Part shown: in pieces, positions 1 through 7,605 of the stretch
How the letters are laid out: each line of letters starts with the position of its first letter
Position numbering within the stretch: position 1 is the stretch's first letter
NCBI GenBank assembly: GCA_016789305.1
Contig: JAEURJ010000002.1
Span: 124,001 to 188,000 of the forward strand
Source of the DNA: Anaerolineales bacterium
GTDB taxonomy: Bacteria > Chloroflexota > Anaerolineae > Anaerolineales > Villigracilaceae
DNA length: 64,000 nucleotides
Direction: 5' to 3'
Translations under genes and position numbers: made by a program
The notes under the pieces: generated by a model
The model's database searches: none
The model's input: only the letters and a program-made list of their open reading frames with translations
What the model was told of the DNA's origin: nothing

Positions 1-677
1 TTGCTGAGCCAGTCTGCCTTGAAATAGATCGCATTGACCAACACCATCCGCGTGTCGGCATTCAGTGAACCATCCGGGAGCAGGTCGTTGATCTTGTCCT
101 CGGTTTTATCGCTGACCCAATTATTAATGCCACGACGTTCGCCATCAAAGTTGTTTACGAAATCCGCAAGATGGATGCCAGCGCCATAATTAACCGCGAT
201 CGTATCCAAAAATTCCGGCAGAAATGAAAATGTTTGTTCCGCCCAGACCGCGTTGGCGATATTGAGCTTGAGTGGTTCCTGATCCTTATCCAAATTGATC
301 GGGTCGCTTTCCAGTTTTAGATCCAAGGCGTTGAAGGCTGAATGTGTTCCTTGTTGACCCTGCGTAAAATGTAAAACATCCGCCATTTGCGATTCGGTAT
401 TTCCACGGGCACCGGCGTACGTCATGGCGAGGGCGAGGGAAATACTGAACGGGGACAGGATCAGGTTCCCGCTTTCAGAATGAAGCGACTGGTACATATC
501 CAGCGCAAATGAATTGTTCCCATACACCAAAGTTTGCAGGTCAGCATCGGCGACATTCGGATTTTTCTCCCGGCTTCGGTTGGACTCTGCCAGTTGGGTC
601 GATGCACTTCCGTTGCAAGCCGCAAGCAACATGGAGGCGATCAACGTACTGAATAAAAGTGATCTTATTTTTTTCAT
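1..677 (-). CDS. Serpin-family serine protease inhibitor, lipoprotein (C-terminus outside window)
   Basis: Reading the minus strand from ATG at 677 gives an uninterrupted frame that runs off the left edge (about 225 residues seen). The N-terminus has a lipoprotein signal with a lipobox ending LLAAC, so the protein is probably exported and lipid-anchored. The body matches the serpin fold: an N-terminal helix region with SLHSESGNLILSPFSISLAL, then AGARGNTESQM, and near the window edge the conserved LVNAIYFKADW strand. Serpins trap serine or cysteine proteases through a C-terminal reactive-centre loop, which lies outside the window, so target and inhibitory competence cannot be judged. A Shine-Dalgarno AGGAGAG sits 4-5 bases before the ATG. 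Family assignment is strong; function as an inhibitor is inferred. Confidence 0.85.
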   Translation of the reverse strand, partial: MKKIRSLLFSTLIASMLLAACNGSASTQLAESNRSREKNPNVADADLQTLVYGNNSFALDMYQSLHSESGNLILSPFSISLALAMTYAGARGNTESQMADVLHFTQGQQGTHSAFNALDLKLESDPINLDKDQEPLKLNIANAVWAEQTFSFLPEFLDTIAVNYGAGIHLADFVNNFDGERRGINNWVSDKTEDKINDLLPDGSLNADTRMVLVNAIYFKADWLS

Positions 678-752
678 GGTCTCTCCTTTGTGGATTCATG
701 ACGAATGTCATCATCCATTTGTTTCCACGATTTTACACGTTTCGCTGCGGGG

Positions 753-758
753 TATAAT
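753..758 (+). promoter_or_regulatory. Candidate -10 box for the MFS gene
   Basis: A perfect TATAAT lies 25 bases before the ATG at 783. The upstream TTTACA at 732-737 is spaced 15 bases from it, shorter than the usual 17, so only the -10 is convincing. Confidence 0.4.
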
Positions 759-782
759 CTTTGCGCGTCACCCATATTTCCC

Positions 783-2021
783 ATGAATACTCCCGAGCAG
801 AACGAAACGCAAAAACAGAATTTTCGATACGTGCAGATCGATGCGGTGGGTGTCAGCATTTCGAATGTTGCGGCGCCATTCCTGCCGGTGTTTCTTACCC
901 GGCTTGGCGCATCAAATTTCCAGGTGGGTCTTCTAACTTCCATGCCCGGCGTGACCGGGCTGTTTCTCGCACTTGTTGCAGGCCGCTTTTTACAATCCCG
1001 TCGCGATGTGGTGCCATGGTACAGCCTTGCGCGTTTGCTTGTGATTTCCTGTTATGCGCTCACGGGTTTGTTCACTTTTATTTTGTCAAAGGAATATGCT
1101 GTGATCGCGACACTTGCGATCTGGGCATTTGCGACACTTCCACAAACCGTGCTGGCTGTGGCTTTTTCAGTTGTGATGAACGCTGTTGCTGGCCCGGAAG
1201 GCCGCTATGCATTGCTTAGCCGGCGCTGGGCAATCTTTGGCCTGACCAGTGTAGTGATGACTTTCTTTGTCACACGCACGATCGATTTGCTGGCCTTTCC
1301 GCGAAATTATGAGATCATGTTTTTTGGATTGTCGATCGGTGGATTGATCAGTTTTTATTTTTCGAGGAAGATCAAACTTCCGCTTCAAACTCCGCCCGTA
1401 CCTGTTCCAGCTTCATCGATTTTTGACTCAGCCCGGAATTATTTCTCGTTAATTCGCAGCGAACCTGCCTTTCAATCCTTTGCCCTGAAAAAATTCGTGT
1501 ATATGTCCGCAATTGCGCTGAGCACGCCGATTCTTCCGTTATTTTTCGTGCGCGAAGTCAAGGCAACTGACTCGCAAATCGGTACGATCAATATGGCGAT
1601 GACCATTGTGATGCTGGCGGGATATTTCCTCTGGCCGTGGGCTTCGCGCAAATACAGCGGACGTTTCGTCCTGCTCGCCACAACACTGGGCATGGCGTTT
1701 TACCCGGCTTTGACAGCGGCAACGCCGCATGTCAATTTAATTATTCTGTATGCTGCCATCGCCGGGCTTTTTCAATCAGGCTTGGATTTGGTATTTTTCG
1801 ATGAGCTGATGAAAACCGTCCCTCCTCAATATAGTGCCACATTTGTTTCCCTGGCCCAGTCGATGCAATATCTTTCCGCAATCGTCGCCCCGTTGGTTGG
1901 AACTTGGCTGGCGGATTCCATTGGCCTTGACGGTGCTTTGTGGGTAAGTGCCGGCTTAAGGCTTTTGGGATTTATACTGTTTTTGATGCCGGATCGGCGC
2001 CATACAAGAAGTACTGTTTAA
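783..2021 (+). CDS. Major facilitator superfamily transporter
   Basis: A 412-residue integral membrane protein with about twelve hydrophobic segments in two halves. The N-terminal half has the pattern VGVSISNVAAPFLPVFLTRLGASNFQVGLLTSMPG typical of drug-efflux-like MFS members, and the loop after the second helix carries GRFLQSRRDVVPW, an MFS motif-A-like basic stretch. The open frame extends upstream to 705, but ATG 783 begins at the natural hydrophilic N-terminus and lies downstream of a TATAAT box, so I prefer it. The gene ends tail-to-tail with the GNAT gene, overlapping it by 4 bp. The substrate cannot be told from sequence. Confidence 0.85.
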   Translation: MNTPEQNETQKQNFRYVQIDAVGVSISNVAAPFLPVFLTRLGASNFQVGLLTSMPGVTGLFLALVAGRFLQSRRDVVPWYSLARLLVISCYALTGLFTFILSKEYAVIATLAIWAFATLPQTVLAVAFSVVMNAVAGPEGRYALLSRRWAIFGLTSVVMTFFVTRTIDLLAFPRNYEIMFFGLSIGGLISFYFSRKIKLPLQTPPVPVPASSIFDSARNYFSLIRSEPAFQSFALKKFVYMSAIALSTPILPLFFVREVKATDSQIGTINMAMTIVMLAGYFLWPWASRKYSGRFVLLATTLGMAFYPALTAATPHVNLIILYAAIAGLFQSGLDLVFFDELMKTVPPQYSATFVSLAQSMQYLSAIVAPLVGTWLADSIGLDGALWVSAGLRLLGFILFLMPDRRHTRSTV

Positions 2022-2503
2022 AGTATTATCTCCATCGAGATATTATCCATACTTTCCCGATAGCTTTCGATTTCATAAAATCCAAGCCGTTTATAAAATT
2101 CCAGAGCACGGGTTTGCATCTCGCCGGTTTGCAGTCGAATGCGGGTATATCCCTTTTGTCTTGCAAAATCAAAAAGCCGCATCACAACGCGATGACCAAT
2201 CCCCTGTCCATGGTATTCCTCAAGCAGCCAGAGGCGTTTTAGCTCGGCGGTGTTTTCATCCATCCTTTTGAGAGCGCCGGTGCCTATTAGCTTTTTGTTA
2301 TCCAGTACAACGAGAAACAAACCATTATTGCTTTCGTAAACTTTTTGGAAATTGTCTATGTCGTTTAGTTCACCCTCTTCAGCGAGGATGTCATAAAACT
2401 CCTGTGGTGTCTTTTCGGGATAATAGATCCGTTGTGCCACGGCGGAGATGACGTACTTCGCATCATTGACCTGGTGAGGTTGAAGGGAGGTGGTTTCGAT
2501 CAT
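2018..2503 (-). CDS. GNAT-family N-acetyltransferase
   Basis: A 161-residue acetyl-CoA-dependent acyltransferase. The acetyl-CoA binding motif A is visible as LLEEYHGQGIGHRVVMRLFD (about residues 93-112; the Q/R-x-x-G-x-G/A core is HGQGIG). It is followed by GYTRIRLQTGEMQTRALEFYKRLGFYEI, the usual C-terminal strand-helix-strand. I place the start at ATG 2503, which overlaps the stop of the upstream acyltransferase as ATGA. This suggests translational coupling and removes 15 spurious N-terminal residues. The substrate (small molecule or protein N-terminus) is unknown. Confidence 0.85.
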   Translation of the reverse strand: MIETTSLQPHQVNDAKYVISAVAQRIYYPEKTPQEFYDILAEEGELNDIDNFQKVYESNNGLFLVVLDNKKLIGTGALKRMDENTAELKRLWLLEEYHGQGIGHRVVMRLFDFARQKGYTRIRLQTGEMQTRALEFYKRLGFYEIESYRESMDNISMEIIL

Positions 2504-3621
2504 TTTACAAATTTTCTTAGAGGTGTTTTTCCGAGTATGTAGACACAAATAAAAGTTACCAGAACTGTAAGTAAGCCTATACTCAAGACCTGAAAATTAA
2601 TTCTAAATTCCCAGAAAGGCATTTTTCTCCTTATGTAATATAGGGAAAATATTGGCATTAAATACAATGTCATAAAATATTGAATGTATAGATGGAGAGC
2701 GAATATGCCCAATGAGTGAGAGGACAGGAATCTTACTGACGGTGCCTCCGTGGTATTCTTTTTGTTTATCAAGCTGCATATTAATGCTGTTGCGCCGAAA
2801 ACAATTGACACTCTCCCGTATATATTGAATTGAAATCCTGATGTTCGCAAATAAACATCCTGAAAACAGAAGAGAAAATAACCAGCCCATAGCACATAAT
2901 TTGCCGTGTATCTTAATCTGTCACGATAGGAATTGACAAGATGTGCAATAGGAATATAAATAATAAAGTTTTCTATACGCGAATATGTAATAACCCCTTC
3001 TTTGAATGAATGCTGTTGGAAGTAAATCAAGGACATGGAGATGATCAAAATGCTGATAAATTTTTCCAGCTGTTTATTTCTGCAAGCAATCGCGTACAAA
3101 GTCGAAAATATCGTTAAAGCTATAAGAGTGGTGAGATAATAAAATGCGGAACTTCCCACGTTTGTGTTGGAATTTAACTTGAATGGTCCGCCGATCATAA
3201 TTAATCGCAGCCAATCCGAAATGTTAGTTGGAGGAGGCAAAGTGATTGTGCCTGCGGATAATAGTGGGATAACCAGATAATAAAAAAGAAATTGTGCGCT
3301 TATCCAAAATATTGTAATATAAAATAAGACCGCCAGTCTTTTGAAAAAATAGATGTATCCGTATTGCTTTAGTTTTTGAAAGTAAATATATTGAGATATG
3401 ATGAGAAAGGAGGGAACAGCAATTAATGTTACCTGAAAATATAATACATTTAATGCCTCTTTAAAGATGATATTAACTGAGAACCTTGTTATATTAGGTA
3501 TTGATATATCGAACGGCTGTAGGTGCCAAATTAGAACCAGAACGATAGAGATTGCTTTTATCAAGTCAAGGTTGTAGTTTCTTTGAGTGTCGATTTGCTC
3601 ATTATTTTTGTTAAGTTCCAT
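2500..3621 (-). CDS. Acyltransferase 3 family (OafA/YrhL-like) membrane protein
   Basis: A 373-residue polytopic membrane protein with about ten transmembrane segments. It opens with RNYNLDLIKAISIVLVLIWHLQPF, the acyltransferase-3 signature in which the family's conserved His follows the first helix. These enzymes O-acylate surface sugars, lipids or antibiotics. It is richer in A+T than its neighbours, with many Ile, Tyr and Phe codons, a common feature of envelope-modification genes that move between strains. Its stop overlaps the start of the GNAT gene, so the two probably share a transcript; pairing of two acyl-transferring enzymes hints at a shared modification pathway, but this is inference. 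Confidence 0.8.
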   Translation of the reverse strand: MELNKNNEQIDTQRNYNLDLIKAISIVLVLIWHLQPFDISIPNITRFSVNIIFKEALNVLYFQVTLIAVPSFLIISQYIYFQKLKQYGYIYFFKRLAVLFYITIFWISAQFLFYYLVIPLLSAGTITLPPPTNISDWLRLIMIGGPFKLNSNTNVGSSAFYYLTTLIALTIFSTLYAIACRNKQLEKFISILIISMSLIYFQQHSFKEGVITYSRIENFIIYIPIAHLVNSYRDRLRYTANYVLWAGYFLFCFQDVYLRTSGFQFNIYGRVSIVFGATALICSLINKKNTTEAPSVRFLSSHSLGIFALHLYIQYFMTLYLMPIFSLYYIRRKMPFWEFRINFQVLSIGLLTVLVTFICVYILGKTPLRKFVK

Positions 3622-3698
3622 TGAATTGCTTCTTGTGTATATGACTTGGGGACGATTCTATATGTAGAGTCCCGATGTTTTTAAAAGTGAAAGCGACT

Positions 3699-4460
3699 TT
3701 ATTGTACGTCCAATTGTTGGAAGAGTTGGTCAAATATCTTTCCGTAGTTTGCCGTTGCGCTGACAAGGAAATCTGTGAACGAAAGCACTGCTGAATGGTC
3801 TGCTTTGTCAGACATCGCGCGAATACATAGGAAAGGAATGCCATTCACCTCGCAAGTGTGAGCGATGGCCGCGGCTTCCATGTCTGTACATAAACCCTGA
3901 TGCGTGTTCCACAGATGCTGTGCCTTTTCAAGTTTACCAATGAATTGGTCGCCACTCAATATACGGCCAGTGTAGGTCTTTGGTGAATGTCCGTTGAGTT
4001 TCTCTAATTCAATCGATTGTGCAACTTTTACAGCCTTTTGAGTCAACTCGGGGTGGGCGTTGAATATTTGCTGAGACCGAAATTGCATCTGACCGGTTTC
4101 ATCAGACATGAGAATGTCGAACATCATTTCCCCGGGTTTGAGACCCCAATCGGTGACATCGAAATCGTGTTGAATGAATTCGGTGGCTACCACTAGATCA
4201 CCTAATTCAAGCTCGGGCGCAAGTGCGCCGGAACTGCCCATGTTGAAAATGGCATCGACCGAAAAATGATCGATCATTTGTTGTGTGGCGATCACCGCGT
4301 TGACCTTGCCCGGGTCGCAGCGGGTGAGATAGATCTCATGCCCATGTGCCCGACCATGCCAAAACGTGCGCTTCCCCTTTTCAAGCCTCTCCAAATTTTG
4401 AATGATCGCCCGAATGGGAATCAGTTCCTCGTCCATTGCGCCAATAATGCCGATTTTCAT
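3699..4460 (-). CDS. mtnN: 5'-methylthioadenosine/S-adenosylhomocysteine nucleosidase
   Basis: A 253-residue enzyme that hydrolyses MTA and SAH to adenine plus the thioribosyl product, in the cytoplasm. The family start MKIGIIGAMDEELIPI is intact. The central FNMGSSGALAPELELGDLVVATEFIQHDFDVT and the C-terminal DMEAAAIAH followed by CIRAMSDKAD match the purine-nucleoside-phosphorylase-fold active site, including the catalytic Asp in the SDKAD segment and the acidic residue in DEEL. The family is usually about 230 residues; the extra length is in the middle (residues 120-150). A second MTA/SAH enzyme, the deaminase fusion at 25303-27282, is encoded in the same window. Confidence 0.92.
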   Translation of the reverse strand: MKIGIIGAMDEELIPIRAIIQNLERLEKGKRTFWHGRAHGHEIYLTRCDPGKVNAVIATQQMIDHFSVDAIFNMGSSGALAPELELGDLVVATEFIQHDFDVTDWGLKPGEMMFDILMSDETGQMQFRSQQIFNAHPELTQKAVKVAQSIELEKLNGHSPKTYTGRILSGDQFIGKLEKAQHLWNTHQGLCTDMEAAAIAHTCEVNGIPFLCIRAMSDKADHSAVLSFTDFLVSATANYGKIFDQLFQQLDVQ

Positions 4461-4509
4461 AAATGAATTCCTTGACCAAGATTTTTGGGATTATAACAGT
4501 TGGGAAAAT

Positions 4510-4542
4510 AAAAACTGCGGACATACTTGTCCACAGTTTTTA
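4510..4542 (-). terminator. Intrinsic terminator after the small lipoprotein gene
   Basis: The stem AAAACTG-x-GGAC pairs with GTCC-x-CAGTTTT around a short loop, with one internal mismatch. It is followed on the minus strand by TTTTATTTT. It lies just past the stop at 4561. Confidence 0.7.
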
Positions 4543-4560
4543 TTTTTAAGTTTTTAGCAG

Positions 4561-5046
4561 TTACTTTGTTGCATTCCATGTAAGAGTGACGATCTCCGGA
4601 GTAATGCTTACGGATTGCAAAGTGGCATTTCTTTGGCCGCCGCCAAAATTGGACAGGCGATTGGCGATGGTTTGATTCCAATTGTCCACGCGGTTTTGGT
4701 CAATGGCGATCCCGTCAATTTGAGCATTTGAAACCGAGGCGATCAATTGACCGTTGCTCGCACTTAAGTCCAGACGAAACCCAAGCGTATCCTTCTTGCT
4801 GGCGTCGTTGAGGCGCTGGCGGGTTCCCGTAACGGAGACATATCCTGTTTGTAGGGAAACTGTCAGGTCCTGCACAAGCGGATCGGCAATCGAGGAACTG
4901 ATGAGTTCCTGCAATTCCTGCTGGGTGATACTCGTTTCAACGGTGACTGAACCATCGTCATTGCGCGAGATGTTTGCCTTGCAGGCGCTGGTTAAAAACA
5001 GTAATGCCAGTAATAAAGTGGAAATTCCTTTTGAAAATTTGTTCAC
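4561..5046 (-). CDS. Small secreted lipoprotein of unknown function
   Basis: A 161-residue protein starting at GTG 5046, with Shine-Dalgarno CGGAGG about 5-10 bases upstream. Residues 1-22 form a lipoprotein signal (LLLALLFLTSAC), predicting a diacylglyceryl-Cys anchor. The mature part reads as alternating beta-strand and helix with SVTVETSITQQELQELI, SLQTGYVSVTGTRQR and LTWNATK; it resembles small lipid- or ligand-binding lipoproteins in general layout, but I do not recognise a family. It appears monocistronic: it has its own -10 box at 5071-5076 and a terminator at 4510-4542. Confidence 0.75.
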   Translation of the reverse strand: MNKFSKGISTLLLALLFLTSACKANISRNDDGSVTVETSITQQELQELISSSIADPLVQDLTVSLQTGYVSVTGTRQRLNDASKKDTLGFRLDLSASNGQLIASVSNAQIDGIAIDQNRVDNWNQTIANRLSNFGGGQRNATLQSVSITPEIVTLTWNATK

Positions 5047-5070
5047 TTCTTCCTCCGATTTTTTTTCTTT

Positions 5071-5076
5071 ATTATA
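5071..5076 (-). promoter_or_regulatory. Candidate -10 box for the small lipoprotein gene
   Basis: The minus strand reads TATAAT here, 25 bases before the GTG start and just upstream of the GGAGG ribosome site. No good -35 is visible. Confidence 0.35.
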
Positions 5077-5143
5077 TGCATTCTTGTGACAGGATTGCGA
5101 TGAACATGTAAAAATTTTGTAAACGAAATCTCGTGGCTAGAAT

Positions 5144-5176
5144 GAAGATCGGATGTCATAAAGACATCCGATCTTC
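5144..5176 (-). terminator. 14-bp perfect hairpin after metG
   Basis: GAAGATCGGATGTC and its exact complement flank a 5-base loop, beginning 3 bases past the metG stop. The T-run beyond it is weak, so termination is likely but not certain. Confidence 0.6.
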
Positions 5177-5178
5177 TC

Positions 5179-6975
5179 TTATTTTCCTAATCTCGCTCGT
5201 TCCTCTTCAATTACACTATCTTCCAGCTTCTTAAACAGCGGACCCGGTTGATGTAACTTTTTCCCAGGTTGTAACTCGCTAGGTTTCCATTGCAAACCTT
5301 CGACGCCACGGTACCTCAAAACGTTATGCTCGCCAAGTGAGTCTTTGACCGTTTCGGTGTATTGTTCGCCGAAGAGGGGAGTTTCGTAATTGAAGAAGCC
5401 GTGTAGTTTTTCGCAGGTGAATGGCAGGAACGGCGAGAATATCACCTTGAGCGAGTCGATGGCTTTGAGTGCGGTGTAGACTGTCTTCGATGCACCGTCT
5501 TTGTCCACTTTGATGGCAGACCACGGCGCGTTGACATCGAGATATTGATTGACCACAGTGGCGAGTTTCATCGCTTCGCCCAATGCAGAGCGCAGGCGCA
5601 CGCCGTCGAGTTCCGTGCCTACAGTGTTGAATCCGTTTTCGATGGTGGCGAGCAGTTCCAGGTCTGCGGGGCGAAGCGTTTTCACATCTAGGTCAGGTAC
5701 CTGCCCGTCCCAATTCTTATAACAAAAAGCCAATACGCGATTCGCAAGGTTGCCCCATGTTGCCACAAGTTCGTTGTTGTTGCGAGCCACAAACTCGGCC
5801 CAATCCCAATCGCTGTCTTTGCTTTCGGGCATGTTCACGGTCAGGTAATAACGCAGCGCATCAGGATCAAAGCGTGTCAACACGTCGTGTCCCCACACCG
5901 CCCAATTGCGCGAGCCGCTGATCTTCTTGCCTTCGAGATTCATAAATTGATTGGCGGGCACATCATATGGCAGGATCAATGGAATTTTTTCATTTGCGAA
6001 AATTTCCATGAACGCGCTTCCGACACCCATTAATTCAGCAGGCCACAAAGACGTATGGAAGAAGATATTGTCTTTGCCGATGAAATGATATTGCTTTGCT
6101 TGTGGATTTGTCCACCAATCGCGCCACGCGTCTTTCGCGCCTGATACTTGTGCCCACTCAATTGGAGCGGAGAGATAGCCGATCACAGCCTCGAACCACA
6201 CGTATAGTTTTTTCGTTTCCCAACCTGCTTCGCTGGCTGGGAGAGGAATGCCCCAATCGAGATCGCGTGTGATCGCGCGCGGCTTGAGTCCTTCGGCTTC
6301 GACTTTCCTCAACGACTCGCCGAGGACAGTGTCGCGCATATGGTCTGCGCGGTCTTTGAGATATTTAATAACATCGGGCTCGAGCTTCGAGAGGTCAATG
6401 AAATAATGTTCAGTGTCACGCAACTCGGGTGACGATGTGTCGCCTTCCACCTTTGATTTCGGATTGACTAGTTTGGTAGGGTCGAGCACATTTCCGCAGG
6501 TATCGCATTGATCGGAGCGTGCGCCTTCGCTGTTGCAAATATAGCAAGTCCCTTCGATGTAACGATCAGGCAGGAAGCGATTTAATCCGGGAGAGAACCA
6601 TTGCGGCTCTGTCTTCTTGAAAAGGAATCCATTCTTCTGTAATGCGAGAAAAATAGTTTGCGAAACTTTGAAATGATTTTCGCTGTGCGTGGTTGTGTAC
6701 AGGTCATACGAAATGCCGATCTGCTTGAACAGGTCAATAAAGCCTTCATGATAGGACTTGTACACTTCCTCAACAGGTTTGCCCAGTTTGTCTGCGCTCA
6801 TGGTAACCGGCGTGCCATGCGAGTCGGTGCCAGTGATCATCAGCACCTTATTCCCTTTGAGGCGGTGATAGCGCGCCGCAATATCCCCGGGCAGGTGTGA
6901 ACCTGTCAGGTTTCCGACGTGGATTTCAGCATTGGCATAGGGCCAGGCAACTGCGATTAAGATGTTTTCGGGCAT
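5179..6975 (-). CDS. metG: Methionyl-tRNA synthetase
   Basis: A 598-residue class I aminoacyl-tRNA synthetase that charges tRNA-Met. It starts at ATG 6975 (MPENILIAVAWPYANAE) with Shine-Dalgarno GGAGG 5 bases upstream; the frame stays open upstream to 7119 but that stretch is a translated dispersed repeat. The catalytic Rossmann signature HIGH appears as HVGN, and the KMSKS loop appears as KISGS, both departures from the usual form. A zinc-binding insertion has two CxxC knuckles (CYIC and CDTC). The C-terminal half holds the anticodon-binding helices (WGNLANRVLAF); there is no C-terminal EMAP-like tRNA-binding domain. The Met-rich ORF and terminator just upstream may matter for its control. 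Confidence 0.93.
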   Translation of the reverse strand: MPENILIAVAWPYANAEIHVGNLTGSHLPGDIAARYHRLKGNKVLMITGTDSHGTPVTMSADKLGKPVEEVYKSYHEGFIDLFKQIGISYDLYTTTHSENHFKVSQTIFLALQKNGFLFKKTEPQWFSPGLNRFLPDRYIEGTCYICNSEGARSDQCDTCGNVLDPTKLVNPKSKVEGDTSSPELRDTEHYFIDLSKLEPDVIKYLKDRADHMRDTVLGESLRKVEAEGLKPRAITRDLDWGIPLPASEAGWETKKLYVWFEAVIGYLSAPIEWAQVSGAKDAWRDWWTNPQAKQYHFIGKDNIFFHTSLWPAELMGVGSAFMEIFANEKIPLILPYDVPANQFMNLEGKKISGSRNWAVWGHDVLTRFDPDALRYYLTVNMPESKDSDWDWAEFVARNNNELVATWGNLANRVLAFCYKNWDGQVPDLDVKTLRPADLELLATIENGFNTVGTELDGVRLRSALGEAMKLATVVNQYLDVNAPWSAIKVDKDGASKTVYTALKAIDSLKVIFSPFLPFTCEKLHGFFNYETPLFGEQYTETVKDSLGEHNVLRYRGVEGLQWKPSELQPGKKLHQPGPLFKKLEDSVIEEERARLGK

Positions 6976-6995
6976 TTGTGCCTCCGTAATTCTTT

Positions 6996-7076
6996 TACCA
7001 CGAAGGGCACGAAGGAACACTAGGGAAAAACCTTTGTGCTCTTTCTGTCCTTTGTGTTTAGGTGTTTTTGTCTTTA
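6996..7076. repeat. Dispersed inverted repeat, CACGAAGG family (copy 1)
   Basis: An imperfect inverted repeat: CCACGAAGGGCACGAAGG on one side, and the complement of CACAAAGGACAGAAAG on the other. It sits between the terminator at 7082-7110 and metG. A related sequence lies at 9705-9780, also intergenic. This arrangement is typical of non-coding palindromic elements scattered in environmental genomes. Confidence 0.55.
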
Positions 7077-7081
7077 CAAAC

Positions 7082-7110
7082 AAAAAAAGCTGTCCGCGAA
7101 ATGGACAGCC
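7082..7110 (-). terminator. Intrinsic terminator between the Met-rich ORF and metG
   Basis: The stem GCTGTCC/GGACAGC with a 7-base loop is followed on the minus strand by seven T residues, a textbook rho-independent terminator. It ends the operon 9179-7134, or acts as an attenuator ahead of metG (see findings). Confidence 0.85.
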
Positions 7111-7133
7111 CGTTTTCATTCAGGTATGTTGAC

Positions 7134-7232
7134 CTAACGTGCTTTCCACTTGGCAGGGCAGTACATTTCCATTCGCATCATGCGCATGGCCATGGTCATT
7201 GGCACCATTGGGAAAGAGGGTTTGAAATTCAT
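7134..7232 (-). CDS. Met-rich mini-ORF (32 aa), possible small protein or leader peptide
   Basis: This ORF starts with ATG 10 bases after the stop of the 7243-7605 gene and ends 24 bases before the intrinsic terminator at 7082-7110. Its 32 residues include nine Met, eight of them in the 15-residue run from position 9 to 23 (MVPMTMAMRMMRMEM), followed by YCPAKWKAR. I see no convincing Shine-Dalgarno; translation could rely on coupling to the preceding gene. Met-x-Met spacing and the single Cys could bind copper(I), or the Met run could sense Met-tRNA ahead of metG. Both are hypotheses; the ORF may also be chance. Confidence 0.35.
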   Translation of the reverse strand: MNFKPSFPMVPMTMAMRMMRMEMYCPAKWKAR

Positions 7233-7242
7233 GAGCGCAATT

Positions 7243-7605
7243 TTAGGCGAGCGGGAGGGGTTTGTCAATGGGAGGTCGCTCCATTGGTGTCGTGGATTTG
7301 AAAATAAAAAGGATTCCCGTGCCAATGATAATAATGCCTGCACACCCCAACCCTGCGAAAATTCCAAAATAGGTTGCAAAAATCGTGAGCACAAATAAAG
7401 TAAATCCCTGATCCAGATGGTTGAGGGCCTCGAAAATATCAGGGGTGGTTTTAATGAGGGTGGCTATAAAACCTGTAAGTCCGCCAAGGATGCTCAAGCC
7501 ACCGAGGCCAACGAATAGGGAGCCGAGGATTGATAATCCACGAAAGAAGCAGCCCGGTTTGGGAATTCTTTTTATTTTTGGGGTGGATGTTTTTGCTGTG
7601 TTCAT
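7243..7605 (-). CDS. Small integral membrane protein of unknown function
   Basis: A 120-residue protein with a basic N-terminus (KTSTPKIKRIPKPG) and three hydrophobic, glycine-rich segments (about residues 23-50, 67-86 and 88-105), then a proline-rich tail. Its ATG overlaps the stop of the upstream polytopic membrane protein by ATGA, so the two are translationally coupled and probably work together. I recognise no family. Confidence 0.7.
   Translation of the reverse strand: MNTAKTSTPKIKRIPKPGCFFRGLSILGSLFVGLGGLSILGGLTGFIATLIKTTPDIFEALNHLDQGFTLFVLTIFATYFGIFAGLGCAGIIIIGTGILFIFKSTTPMERPPIDKPLPLA

Noticed and set aside
6976..7119. 48-residue N-terminal extension of MetG
   Set aside because: It translates a dispersed repeat and lacks MetRS similarity; the ATG at 6975 has a Shine-Dalgarno.
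7134..7394. 86-codon minus-strand ORF starting inside the 7243-7605 gene
   Set aside because: The overlap is out of frame with a plausible membrane protein; only the last 33 codons, past that gene's stop, merit attention as the Met-rich mini-ORF.
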